In this document: positions 55,595-64,000 of the stretch, in pieces | Position numbering within the stretch: position 1 is the stretch's first letter | Layout: each line of letters opens with the position of its first letter | Source of the DNA: Nothopassalora personata | Lineage: Eukaryota; Ascomycota; Dothideomycetes; Mycosphaerellales; Mycosphaerellaceae | Direction of reading: 5' to 3' | Length of the DNA: 64,000 nucleotides | Assembly: GCA_033816765.1 (NCBI GenBank) | Contig: CM066290.1 | Coordinates: 2,604,001-2,668,000, forward strand | Position numbers and translations under genes: made by a program | Notes under the pieces: generated by a model | Database searches by the model: none | The model's input: the letters and a program-made list of their open reading frames with translations, nothing else | Told to the model about the DNA's origin: nothing

Positions 55595-57383
55595 CTACAC
55601 ATCCTCCTCCTCCTCCATCACCTCCTCCTCCTTAGAACCCATGCCTTCAGGAATCTCTAAATGCACAGTAGCACCATCCGCACTCGTCACCGTAATCGCC
55701 ATAACCCTGGGTTGCCGTATCACAGATCCACCCATCCTTTGCCTATCCTGCACATCATTTCTGCCAGGGAGAAAGAAATGTTAGCTTCCCTTATACATCA
55801 TTGAACCACACGCTTCGAAAAAAACGTACCTTGAACTCGGCAACGATACTGGCTCGGCCTTTGGCGCGTTCCACGCGCTCTTCCTGTCCTGGACCCAATC
55901 CTGGTATGAGTACCACGCGCGCTTGAGGAGACTTGTTCCTCGTGCGAGATCTCGGGGTCCGTTTCCGGTGGTGCAGTTGGTGGAGTTTGTTCTGTTGTTG
56001 TTATTGTTGTTGTTATTGTTGTTATTGTTGTTGTTGTTGTTGTTGTTGCCGCCGGCGGGGCAGGAGGGGGTTGTGGTGGAGTTTCCGGGGGAGTTGCCTG
56101 TGTTGTTGCCGCGGGGGTTGGTGTTGTTGAGAGGAGGAGTGGTGTTATTCAGTGGTGGAGTGGTGTTGTTCAGAGGCGGAGTGGTGCTATTAAGAGGCGG
56201 AGTAGTGTTATTCAGTGGCGGAGTGGTGTTGTTGAGTGGTGGAGTGGTGTTGTTGAGCGGTGGAGTGGTGTTGTTGAGCGGTGGAGTAGTGTTGTTTAGA
56301 GGCGGCGTGGTGTTGTTTAGAGGCGGAGTGGTGTTATTCAGTGGCGGAGTGGTGTTGTTGAGTGGTGGAGTAGTGTTGTTGAGCGGTGGAGTCGTGTTGT
56401 TCAGGGGAGGAGTGGTGTTGTTGAGCGGTGGAGTAGTGTTGTTAAGCGGTGGAGTAGTGTTGTTCAGAGGCGGAGTAGTGTTGTTCAGAGGCGGAGTGGT
56501 GTTGTTCAGAGGCGGAGTAGTGTTGTTTAGAGGAGGAGTAGTGTTGTTGAGAGGAGGAGTCGTGTTATTTAGAGGTGGCGGCGTAGTGTTATTCAGTGGC
56601 GGCGTAGTGTTGTTAAGAGGCGGAGTTGTGTTATTAAGAGGTGGCGGAGTAGTGTTATTGAGAGGCGGAGTGGTGTTATTCAGTGGCGGCGTAGTGTTAT
56701 TAAGAGGTGGCGGAGTAGTATTGTTGAGAGGCGGAGTAGTGTTATTCATTGGCGGCGTGGTGTTGTTAAGAGGCGGAATGGTGTTATTAAGAGGTGGCGG
56801 AGTAGTATTGTTAAGAGGCGGCGGAGTAGTATTGTTGAGAGGCGGCGGAGTAGTGTTGTTAAGAGGCGGAGTCGTATTGTTTGTTGGGGGGTTGGGGACC
56901 ACCGGGGGAGGGATGGCGATGCAGCAGCAGAATTGTTTGGAGTTTTTGATCAGGAATTCGGACAAGGTTTTGTAGCGGCTGTGCGAGAAGTCAGCGTGAA
57001 TCTTGATGTTTGGAAGAAAGGTCGACTCACGGATTAGTTGTGCATGTGCCGTTGGCGACTGCAGCGCAGTAGTCTTTTGCAAGCGGCCATGTGGCGAATG
57101 GGGCGAACGCTGCGCGTAGAACTGACGGGCAGGATGCTGGGCAGATGCTGTTGGTGTTGTTCTTCGTTGTGGGCTTCGAAGTTGTAAGTGCTTCGGGTTC
57201 GGGTTCTCGCTTGTCGAGAAAAGCTGTTGCTACTGCTTCAGACAAGGCTGCATCTGCAACGGTGTCCCTTTCGATGTTTTGTTCTGCTTCTAATGGAGCT
57301 GCTTCGACTTCGCTCACGACGTAGGGTCGCGCTGTCACCAGCAAGGTGTTGATTGCTACAGCCGCCAGGAGGACGAACCGCAT
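55595..57383 (-). CDS. Secreted Asn/Thr/Pro tandem-repeat protein
   Basis: Three exons, 57383-57031, 56978-55830 and 55760-55595, give 555 residues; both joins are in phase (CC|C and AG|A). A signal peptide (MRFVLLAAVAINTLLVTA) leads to a Cys-containing domain of about 120 residues (ICPASCPSV, YCAAVANGTC, FCCCIAIPPP). About 35 tandem copies of NNTTPPL or NNTTPPPL follow, coded by a 21/24-bp minisatellite, each with one N-glycosylation sequon. Next come a run of roughly 18 Asn, a linker (LLKRAWYSYQDWVQDRKSAW), and, after the second intron, a short folded-looking segment (VIRQPRVMAITVTSADGATV, then HLEIPEG) with an acidic end. Without that intron the frame would end in a short unrelated tail. 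It is probably a cell-wall or extracellular glycoprotein; no family recognised. Confidence 0.8.
55990..56895. repeat. Coding minisatellite (21/24 bp) and (GTT)n run
   Basis: About 35 units of 21 or 24 bp from about 56120 to 56890, differing mostly at silent positions, plus a (GTT/ATT)n stretch at 55992-56049 coding poly-Asn. Unit lengths are multiples of three, so copy-number change keeps the frame. Confidence 0.9.
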
Positions 57384-57463
57384 GGTGATGGAGGAGGGGA
57401 AGTGAGTGACAGAGTTGAGGAATGGATGATATGATTGAGAAAGACTTGAGAGCGGCGAGGAGG

Positions 57464-57469
57464 TTTATA
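57464..57469 (-). promoter_or_regulatory. TATA box of the repeat-protein gene
   Basis: TATAAA on the minus strand, 81 bases upstream of the ATG at 57383. Confidence 0.5.
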
Positions 57470-59097
57470 TTGATCGGGTAGGTCGGCTGTCCAGCAGCAG
57501 TCCTTGGTTCATTGATACAAAATCGTGGTCTATGCATGCCGACACGAGTGTCATGCATGCTAGACGCTTTAGTCTAGTGCTCTTCATCGCACAGGAGTAT
57601 CAATGTACGCCACATGAAGCACTGACATCGACTAGAATTGTCGACGCCGGCGTCAACAGCGGAGCTGAAGCCTGGATGCAGGCTTGACTAGGTGATGGCG
57701 TCAAACTTCCTCAAGACCACAAGGTGTAGTGTGTGGTTGCCAGGCTAATGCTAGATGGAGGCGTCCTTCGCAAGGCGAAGACACCTTGCACACCGGATCG
57801 TGGCTGCAGTCGCCGGACGAAAAGTTTCTGCTGCAATGTGTTGGCGAAGCCTGGATGTAGATGATGTGTCCGACATCGAGCTTACTCTCTTCGTATGATA
57901 CGATGTGTTGCTAGTGAGAATACGCTCGGGCATTCATGGCGTACGCTATCGCTTCTGCCGAGTCTTGTCAGCTAGTATCGTCAAATATGATGCCCTCGTG
58001 GCTTTGCCCAAGAGCATGTTTGTCCGCCAAGCTAAGCACGCGAAACCACGCTGATGTCCTATTGAGTCGAAGCCAGAACCAAGTTGATAGCAGAGGGGAA
58101 GTCAAACATGGGCAGAGGTTCAAACTGCCAAGATCCACTTGACTAATAAAGTTAAAGTAAGATCTTGCCGCGCCAAGACTCACTACCAGCGTGCATGTGG
58201 CTGCAACAGCTGCCGGCCACGTGCAAGACACGATACCGTGGCGTCGGTCTGGTCTCGAATGGAAGCGCTAAAAGTTCGTGGCTGCAGCATGCCACTGGCA
58301 AGCTCGAGAAGAGTCAGTTCTGTAGTCGATGAGCCATGCAATATTCCATTGCTCCAAGGTGGAAAGATTTAGCTCGACCGGAACATGCACCGCAGGCAAC
58401 GAGCAATGCTGTCCGGAGGCAGGGTCATTACTTAACAATTGATCAGACGTATGAGATCACCAGATCCGTCCGACCAGTCTGAAGACATCGTCTGCTCGTG
58501 GTGTGCCTTCGAAAGGGCACGACATGTGACACCGCAAGAGGCTGTATTCCCAGTTTCCGGTGTTTGGGCCGCTGCAGCTGCTGAGTTTCCGCGAGTATGG
58601 GTATTGCATCTTGCAAGGGACTTCTAGCGGACGTCTTCGAGGTTGTGGCGGCCTTCGTGGCTTGCTGAGCTCTAAACTCTGTGCTAAGTTCTTCGGAGTA
58701 CGCGTTGGGCACACGTGCAAAACGATACGAAGAATTGTGAAAGTAAGTTAATAGATGGTTCGCGGTTGAGATAGTGCTTCGTGGCGGAGTCTGGCCACGC
58801 GAAGCAAGACTTGTCCTGAGCAGAAGTCCTCGGCTGTTCGTGGGGCTTCTGGGTAGATGTCGTCGTTACAAGCAGATGAAGTGGATGGGAGAAGGAACGA
58901 ACCACGACTGATCAATGTGAGGTGAAAGAACAACGGTTTATGTTCTGATGCTGGGATGGGGAGCATTTCAGGCCAGCGACTATCAGATGTGGCTAGCGTT
59001 AAGACATGGTCTGAATGTCTCGTTCCTGAGCTTCTCATATCATCGTTATCATTGGTATCTCATCAAGCTAACAAACACAGTCCATCTAATACCTCCA
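57470..59097. other. Intergenic (1.6 kb)
   Basis: Only short frames without family pattern. A small inverted repeat (CTTCGCAAGGCGAAG near 57766) is visible. No RNA gene recognised. Confidence 0.4.
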
Positions 59098-59923
59098 TCA
59101 ACTGACGGCGTGCTTCCATGAGCTGATATGTCGTACGAAACTTGCCATCATTGCACCTGCACCTGATTTACTCGACCTATTGCTTTGAGTCGCAACAGTA
59201 CGGTCTGTCCTAGGTAGCACCAAGCTCTCATCTTCGAATACCACTGTCCTGTTGACGAGGTCATAGTTCATCTCCTTGCTCAGAAAAGTGAACTTCGTGT
59301 GAGTCTGGACAACAATTTGTGTCTCCACGGAAGTGGCCTCGGCAAGTCCGGTCGTGCCTTCCGTGATGGTCAAGGTCGGCGTGGTGGTTGCAATGGCGAG
59401 AGCTGTTTTTGTTGATTCTGGAATCTCAAGGCAACTGCAGGCCGCTTTCACTAGATCTGAAGTTCTTTGTGGTCGCTGACTTCGCCAGTCGCGGACCCAT
59501 TCGAAATTGGATACTGCCGTGCAGGCAGGGCTTCCGATCCACAGATCGACTGTTGTGGTACTGGCGCTGGTATGTGTGGTGGATAGTATTCTCGTTGTGG
59601 TTGGCAATATCAAGTTGCGGGTCTCTGTGATTGTTCTGTAAGGAAAAGTCAGATCATGAGCCGCTCGTTGAGTTGGGAGAAACGAACCTCGTGCTTCCAA
59701 CCATTGTCGCTGTCGTTGTCGATGTGTGTTCGGCGAATTGAAGATACGCAGAGCAGAAAGCGGTCGTATGGGCAGTCGGCAGAAACGCTGTCATAAAAAA
59801 ATTCACAGCACCGCAACGAAGCTTGGTCATTGCATTGTCGCTGTCGGCATGTTGGGCATCTAGGCTTGACGCTGCTGAAGAGCCCATGATAATGAAGAGT
59901 GTTTGGAAGAACGAGGACTTCAT
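59098..59923 (-). CDS. Predicted secreted Ser/Thr-rich protein of unknown function
   Basis: Exon 1 59923-59688 and exon 2 59635-59098, with a 52-nt intron (unusual donor GTTCGT, TCTGAC branch, TTACAG) and AG|A join, give 257 residues. A signal peptide is likely (MKSSFFQTLFIIMGSSAASS). The mature part is rich in Thr and Ser (TTTRILSTTHTSASTTTVD, TTTPTLTITEGTT) with five Cys (LRCG, FCSA, PACT, and CSC in AACSCLE). Similar Thr-rich fungal proteins are often surface-associated. No GPI site is obvious. Start chosen at the ATG of the signal peptide; an upstream ATG 13 codons away would bury it. Confidence 0.6.
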
Positions 59924-60568
59924 CGTGATGGTAGTATGATGAGCAATGCTCAGAGTTGACAAGTCGTAAGCGGGATTGAACGATAAACACTTTTCGAAGG
60001 CTTCAGCCTATCTTTGAGATGTCCAGACTGACCAAGAGCTCTAGTCCATAGCTGCACGATCATGGTCTAGTCAACGGACTTCCAAGAAGACTCGCAAGCC
60101 AAAAACCAACACAAAGCTCCAAGCCGAAACATCGACCATACCGCCAAATCCTTCAAAAGTTTATTGAAGCCACTCTTTTGCTGCCCAGCTGGATCCGAAC
60201 GCCACACTCGCTTGCCGAACATTCACTCTAGCGGGGTCGCCTTGTGGGGCACACACGTGGCTAAACCTACACTATCACGTGCAGATAGGGCTGAACTTAC
60301 TACACGGATGCTTCTGGTCCCGGTCTCAAGTTCCCACCAAGACCGCTTAAGGCGTGAGTGCCAAGCAAAGGAGGCTGCTCCAGGCTCGCAGCACGCTATG
60401 CGAAAAACCTACACATTCCTGATGGCACATGGCCAGCGTCCAAGTTCTTGACACAGGCAAGTCAGGCCACCCCAGATGTTCACGGCGACTCCGCGATAGA
60501 GGCTTGCGTACATTGATTGAGTCGCTTCGCCTGAGCTGGAAAAACCACGTGCGTGCGGGCAACCACTG

Positions 60569-60625
60569 ACTCTCTGGACGGCCCAACGATGGCCTGGACT
60601 CTCTGGACGGCACAACGATGGCCTG
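60569..60625. repeat. 29-bp tandem duplication
   Basis: Two adjacent copies starting ACTCTCTGGACGG, at 60569 and 60598, differing at one base (CCC against CAC in the middle). Confidence 0.9.
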
Positions 60626-60660
60626 ACCGGGAACACAACATCTGACCCAGACGAAAGGAC

Positions 60661-60810
60661 TTGCTTTATTGGACTGAACATGCAGTGAGTACAGCTGCAG
60701 GCCTTCCTTGAGCGTCCTGCGTCTGGGAAGAACCTGACTCGAAAAGAAAAGAAGTATTTGCTTCATGGGTCTGATCATGCAGTGAAGAAAGGCGCGGGCC
60801 TCCGTTGAGC
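60661..60810. repeat. Imperfect direct repeat, 53-bp units 97 bp apart
   Basis: 60661-60713 and 60758-60810 share TTGCTT, CATGCAGTGA and the end CCTTGAGC/CCGTTGAGC with scattered mismatches; similarity extends a little upstream of both copies. Confidence 0.75.
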
Positions 60811-61185
60811 ATATGCTATGATCGTGATTGTACGTAAGTTCGCCTCAACATCTCTTTGACTCACCTGCGCGGTATTGACCATACCCTGCGAGACCACGTC
60901 CAGCAACACACACGCGTCAACTGCCTCAGCGCAAATGCCTCTTCAGAATGATTGCTGCTCACAGCTCTGATCGATAGGGTCGTGGTCGTAGAATGGATAT
61001 TTCATGGAAATGCTGCAAAGCGGTGATGTTATGCATCCGCACCATAGCATTCTGCTATCTCTATCTAGGCTCTAGCATCATCCACCAGGAATCAATTCCA
61101 TAACAGTTCCATAAGACTGAGCGGGATTCCGTCCGATATAGCACCCCAACCAGCGCCAGCGCTAATCTCAAAGCCAATAAAATGC

Positions 61186-64000
61186 TCACTTCTGCTTCCT
61201 CACCACACTTCTACTCCCACTAGGCGGCTTCTTCTCCCCAAAGTTATGCAACCTCTCCCCCACCAAATATACCTCATCCCTTATTCTTGCTCGCCACCGA
61301 CCCGTAGCACTCGCCAGCTCCGAAATTCCAAACACTAGCATCACACAACCAGCAGCGAGCGGGTACGAGTAGCGATATATCATGATCTTCAGCGCGTTGC
61401 CCACGTTGACCTCCACGTGTGACATGCATTGGATGAAAGCTTGTGCGAGGCCAAGTGGGACGCAGAGAAGTAAGGCAACGACGAGCGTCGTCGGGAGTAT
61501 AAAGAAACGGGTCGCGAGGTGGACGTTGGGGTTGAGGTATCCGTCTGCTGTAATGCGGCGGACTGCTTCTGCTGCGCGAGAGGCCGGTGCTGTCATGATG
61601 TAGCGGGCTGCGATCCGGAGGTAGAGGAGGGCGAGGGCGTAATCGGAGATGATATGGATGACGTGGTCGGTGAGTTTAGGTAGCTGCGGTGATGTAGTCT
61701 TGAATGTGCTGGTCGCATCGACAGAAGTAACATCCTGGGTAGTATTCGTCGCAGCCGCGATGGTACTGTTGCTCACCGCCGCCTCCAGAATCGGCTTGAA
61801 AGATGCGTCCATGTATGTGTGCAGTGGTGCTATCACGTAGAAATGCAGTATCATGGCGATTGCCAGTGGCAGGGCCATCAAAAAGCCGTAAAGGTACGCG
61901 CACTTCAGCGCTCGCACACAATAGTATTTTGCTGTGTTGATCCAAGCTCCCACATCGACAGCTGTGACCTTCTCTCCCGCGTACTGTGCGGCGGCCGGAC
62001 CTTTGAGCGCCACGAAAAGCCCGGCACCGAGGATGTAGATACCAACTGAATACGCGTAGAGGTCATTTACTCCGACGCCTTCTGGGAGAGACAAGCGGAA
62101 GATTTGCCGACCAAGAGCCAGGGGCACCAGTGTTACGCAGATACCCATGAAAGCCGAGAACAGCCATAGGCAGACCATGAAGAGTGATATGCGAAGTCGA
62201 AATTGGGGCGGCACATATATCTTCGAGAAGTGCTCGTTTTTCTTGCCATCCTTGTCCACGATGTAGACGTCGTCGGCCTCATAATGCAGGAAGGCTTCTC
62301 CAGGCTTGGGCGGTCGATAAGAGTCATTGCAGGGAGTGAGAACATACTTCCCATTCTTTTCGAATTGAATAGTGGATACGTCATCTCCTGGGCCAGTGCG
62401 AGTAGCTTCAGGGGTGACCTCCCTCATGAGCAGCACGTCTGTCCATGATTGTCGAATGTATCTGCCTTCCTCATCTCTGCGACGCTCGTCGAACAGGAAA
62501 TGGGACAGACGAAGCCCCCTCGCACAGTGCTTGAGCCACCAGGAATACATTGCGCTGACCAGCTTTGACACTTCAAGCTGTCGAATGAGCAATGGTGTGA
62601 CGAACATGTAAAGGAATAAGTCAAGCGGAAACTCCAGGATGGGCTCGGTAGATACCCAGTGGATCGGGAATATGCCTGTGAAAAGCCGGCCGATTGACCA
62701 GATAACTCCGCCAAGGCATAGTATGACCAGAGCGCCGTACACGAGCGCGCTGAATGCTATCTTTCTAAGTTGCGTGGTGATGTTGCGTTCCAATACGTCC
62801 CTAACTGGGTGAAAGGTCGGATCGTCGGGGTCTCGGATGAACCACAAGACACCTTTGCGCAAGATCTTACGGCACATGCCAACAAATAGTGCGAAGTGGA
62901 ACATGTAGCAGGTACCCACGAACCAATGCACGAAGCAGAAGAGGTATGGTGATCTTAATGCAAACGCCCATCGAGTCGCAGCTGATTCATGCTGGAACAA
63001 TGGCAAAAATGCGAGGTCGAGCAGCATTCCACAGTATAGTGGGAAGACCAACATCTCGATGCTGATGATCAGGATGACCTTCAACACACCTCCAGCTTGC
63101 CGAAGAGTATCACGGACGATCTTCTCGGTCTTCTTGCCGGCTTGTGACGAGGTAATGGGCTTGTCAACGGCAACGTATACAGCAGCAACGACGGCCAACG
63201 CGGCGTAGCCAGCGCATATAGCCAGCCCACGATCTGAATTGCTCCAGTAGACCAGCGATGGATCTATCGCGACACGATCGTGATGCAGCGTCACGGCTCC
63301 AGTCCGAAGTCCACGCAAGATGTCAAGCAGAGGTTGTAGGTAACGCTGCACTACCTCAATGCCGGCCAAAAGCTTCGCCGGCACTTCCGATACTTGCGCC
63401 ACTGCGCCCGAAAAGTGCCGCCAGACCATCGACACGGAGCCAGTCGACAAAAGCTCCGCGATCGATGTGATGATGCTCCCGGTACAGCTCAAGACGGCGT
63501 TGACCTCCTGCTCGATCGTCTTCAGGGATGAGTGAGCATGCACGGAGCCGGTAAGGAGTGCCCAGTTCCATCCCAGGCCGTCTGTGACTGTTGCCGGTCT
63601 GGACGTCATGAAAATGGCTTGTAGCCTGTGCCCAGCTGCCCAAGAAGTAGAAGCCGCCCTCTTTGTGATCCAGTCAGTGATGTTGTAGTCGGCCACCTTT
63701 GGCAACCAACGTTCCACCACATTGAGGAGGAAGTTACCCAGCATGGCGGCAACCATTGTGAACCAGCCTGTGACGAACAACGTAACATCGATGACGAGTT
63801 CTGCCACGAAAGAGGCAACCTGCAATGGTGTCTTGACAAGGAAGATCATCGGCGCGCCCAAGAAGGAAAGGACGAGTTTGCCCCAGACGTAAGGAAGGCC
63901 GACGGCACCAAAGACAGAGCCAGTCACCAGAACGCAGCAGAAGCATGCTGTTTGGAAGAGTCCGATCAGCGGTCCCTGCAGGCCGATCAACTCGAAAACG
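61186..64000 (-). CDS. Doa10/TEB4-type ER E3 ubiquitin ligase, C-terminal part (partial)
   Basis: The frame is open to the right edge, so only about the last 938 residues are seen; the RING-CH domain would lie beyond. Many membrane helices are present, spread over the whole segment (for example GLPYVWGKLVLSFLGAPMIF, AVVAAVYVAVDK, FALFVGMCRKIL). The conserved TD-like core is seen in ILEFPLDLFLYMFVTPLLIRQ, and the end RARIRDEVYLVGERLHNFGE matches the conserved C-terminal element of Doa10/MARCH6. Doa10 ubiquitinates misfolded and short-lived proteins at the ER and inner nuclear membrane. No introns in the visible part. Confidence 0.88.
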   Translation of the reverse strand, partial: VFELIGLQGPLIGLFQTACFCCVLVTGSVFGAVGLPYVWGKLVLSFLGAPMIFLVKTPLQVASFVAELVIDVTLFVTGWFTMVAAMLGNFLLNVVERWLPKVADYNITDWITKRAASTSWAAGHRLQAIFMTSRPATVTDGLGWNWALLTGSVHAHSSLKTIEQEVNAVLSCTGSIITSIAELLSTGSVSMVWRHFSGAVAQVSEVPAKLLAGIEVVQRYLQPLLDILRGLRTGAVTLHHDRVAIDPSLVYWSNSDRGLAICAGYAALAVVAAVYVAVDKPITSSQAGKKTEKIVRDTLRQAGGVLKVILIISIEMLVFPLYCGMLLDLAFLPLFQHESAATRWAFALRSPYLFCFVHWFVGTCYMFHFALFVGMCRKILRKGVLWFIRDPDDPTFHPVRDVLERNITTQLRKIAFSALVYGALVILCLGGVIWSIGRLFTGIFPIHWVSTEPILEFPLDLFLYMFVTPLLIRQLEVSKLVSAMYSWWLKHCARGLRLSHFLFDERRRDEEGRYIRQSWTDVLLMREVTPEATRTGPGDDVSTIQFEKNGKYVLTPCNDSYRPPKPGEAFLHYEADDVYIVDKDGKKNEHFSKIYVPPQFRLRISLFMVCLWLFSAFMGICVTLVPLALGRQIFRLSLPEGVGVNDLYAYSVGIYILGAGLFVALKGPAAAQYAGEKVTAVDVGAWINTAKYYCVRALKCAYLYGFLMALPLAIAMILHFYVIAPLHTYMDASFKPILEAAVSNSTIAAATNTTQDVTSVDATSTFKTTSPQLPKLTDHVIHIISDYALALLYLRIAARYIMTAPASRAAEAVRRITADGYLNPNVHLATRFFILPTTLVVALLLCVPLGLAQAFIQCMSHVEVNVGNALKIMIYRYSYPLAAGCVMLVFGISELASATGRWRARIRDEVYLVGERLHNFGEKKPPSGSRSVVRKQK

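Larger units (their letters stand above)
59924..61185. other. Intergenic with local duplications
   Basis: No gene. Contains a 29-bp tandem duplication and an imperfect 53-bp repeat, listed separately. The 3' end of the Doa10 gene closes the region. Confidence 0.4.

Noticed and set aside
55923..56975. Long plus-strand frame of Val/Leu/Gly repeats
   Set aside because: It is the mirror of the minisatellite; the minus-strand reading has a signal peptide, introns and a sequon repeat, while this one has no start or family signal.
1..64000. CRISPR arrays, prokaryotic operons or a biosynthetic gene cluster
   Set aside because: No spaced repeats, ribosome binding sites or core synthase genes; the sequence is fungal and the genes are functionally mixed.

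Overview
The window is nuclear DNA of a filamentous ascomycete, most likely a Dothideomycete. The evidence is short spliceosomal introns (about 48-75 nt, with CTGAC/CTGAT-like branch sites), a nuclear ATP9 gene with a mitochondrial presequence, a RO10-like dynactin gene, a fungal Zn2Cys6 regulator, 2EXR-type proteins and a CpA-depleted (RIP-mutated) retrotransposon. Placement below class level is not supported by anything seen here. Gene models were spliced by hand from reading frames and splice signals; most join with exact phase.

Layout. 1.5-5.1 kb: RRM plus Pumilio RNA-binding protein (+). 7.4-8.1 kb: ATP synthase subunit 9 (+). 9.8-12.0 kb: MFS sugar porter (-). 13.3-14.5 kb: 2EXR-like protein (-). 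15.0-16.6 kb: succinyl-CoA:3-ketoacid CoA transferase (+), convergent with an AhpD-like gene (16.7-17.7, -). 18.7-21.2 kb: Zn2Cys6 factor (+). 22.8-24.9 kb: long coiled-coil protein (+). 25.3-26.5 kb: D-2-hydroxyacid dehydrogenase (-). 27.5-28.2 kb: small secreted 8-Cys protein (-). 29.5-31.1 kb: DUF2235 hydrolase (+). 31.6-32.7 kb: PRCC/MAD2B-interacting protein (+). 33.6-34.8 kb: zinc alcohol dehydrogenase (+).

35.5-38.3 kb is an LTR retrotransposon with a 5-bp target duplication. Its inside is RIP-mutated, and a younger 330-bp solo LTR with its own 5-bp duplication sits in its 3' LTR. Beyond it: RO10-like dynactin subunit (38.4, +), two coiled-coil proteins (39.1 and 41.3, -), a protein with a duplicated Cys motif (44.5, +), PAF-acetylhydrolase-like enzyme (45.6-47.3, -), a broken response-regulator receiver relic (48.2-48.7, -), SRP72 (49.0-51.0, +), a frameshifted 2EXR-like gene (51.4-52.5, +), the divergent pair IMP1 (-) and EBP2 (+), a secreted repeat protein built on a 7-8 residue Asn/Thr/Pro unit (55.6-57.4, -), another secreted protein (59.1-59.9, -), and the C-terminal part of a Doa10-type ER ubiquitin ligase running off the right edge (-).

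The genes are mostly independent housekeeping functions: mitochondrial (ATP9, SCOT, IMP1), ribosome biogenesis and protein targeting (EBP2, SRP72), ER quality control (Doa10), dynein transport (RO10) and post-transcriptional control (PUF). No biosynthetic cluster, CRISPR or prokaryotic operon was seen. The less ordinary content is the nested retroelement, the repeat protein, the duplicated Cys-motif protein, two broken genes and several secreted or cysteine-rich candidates.
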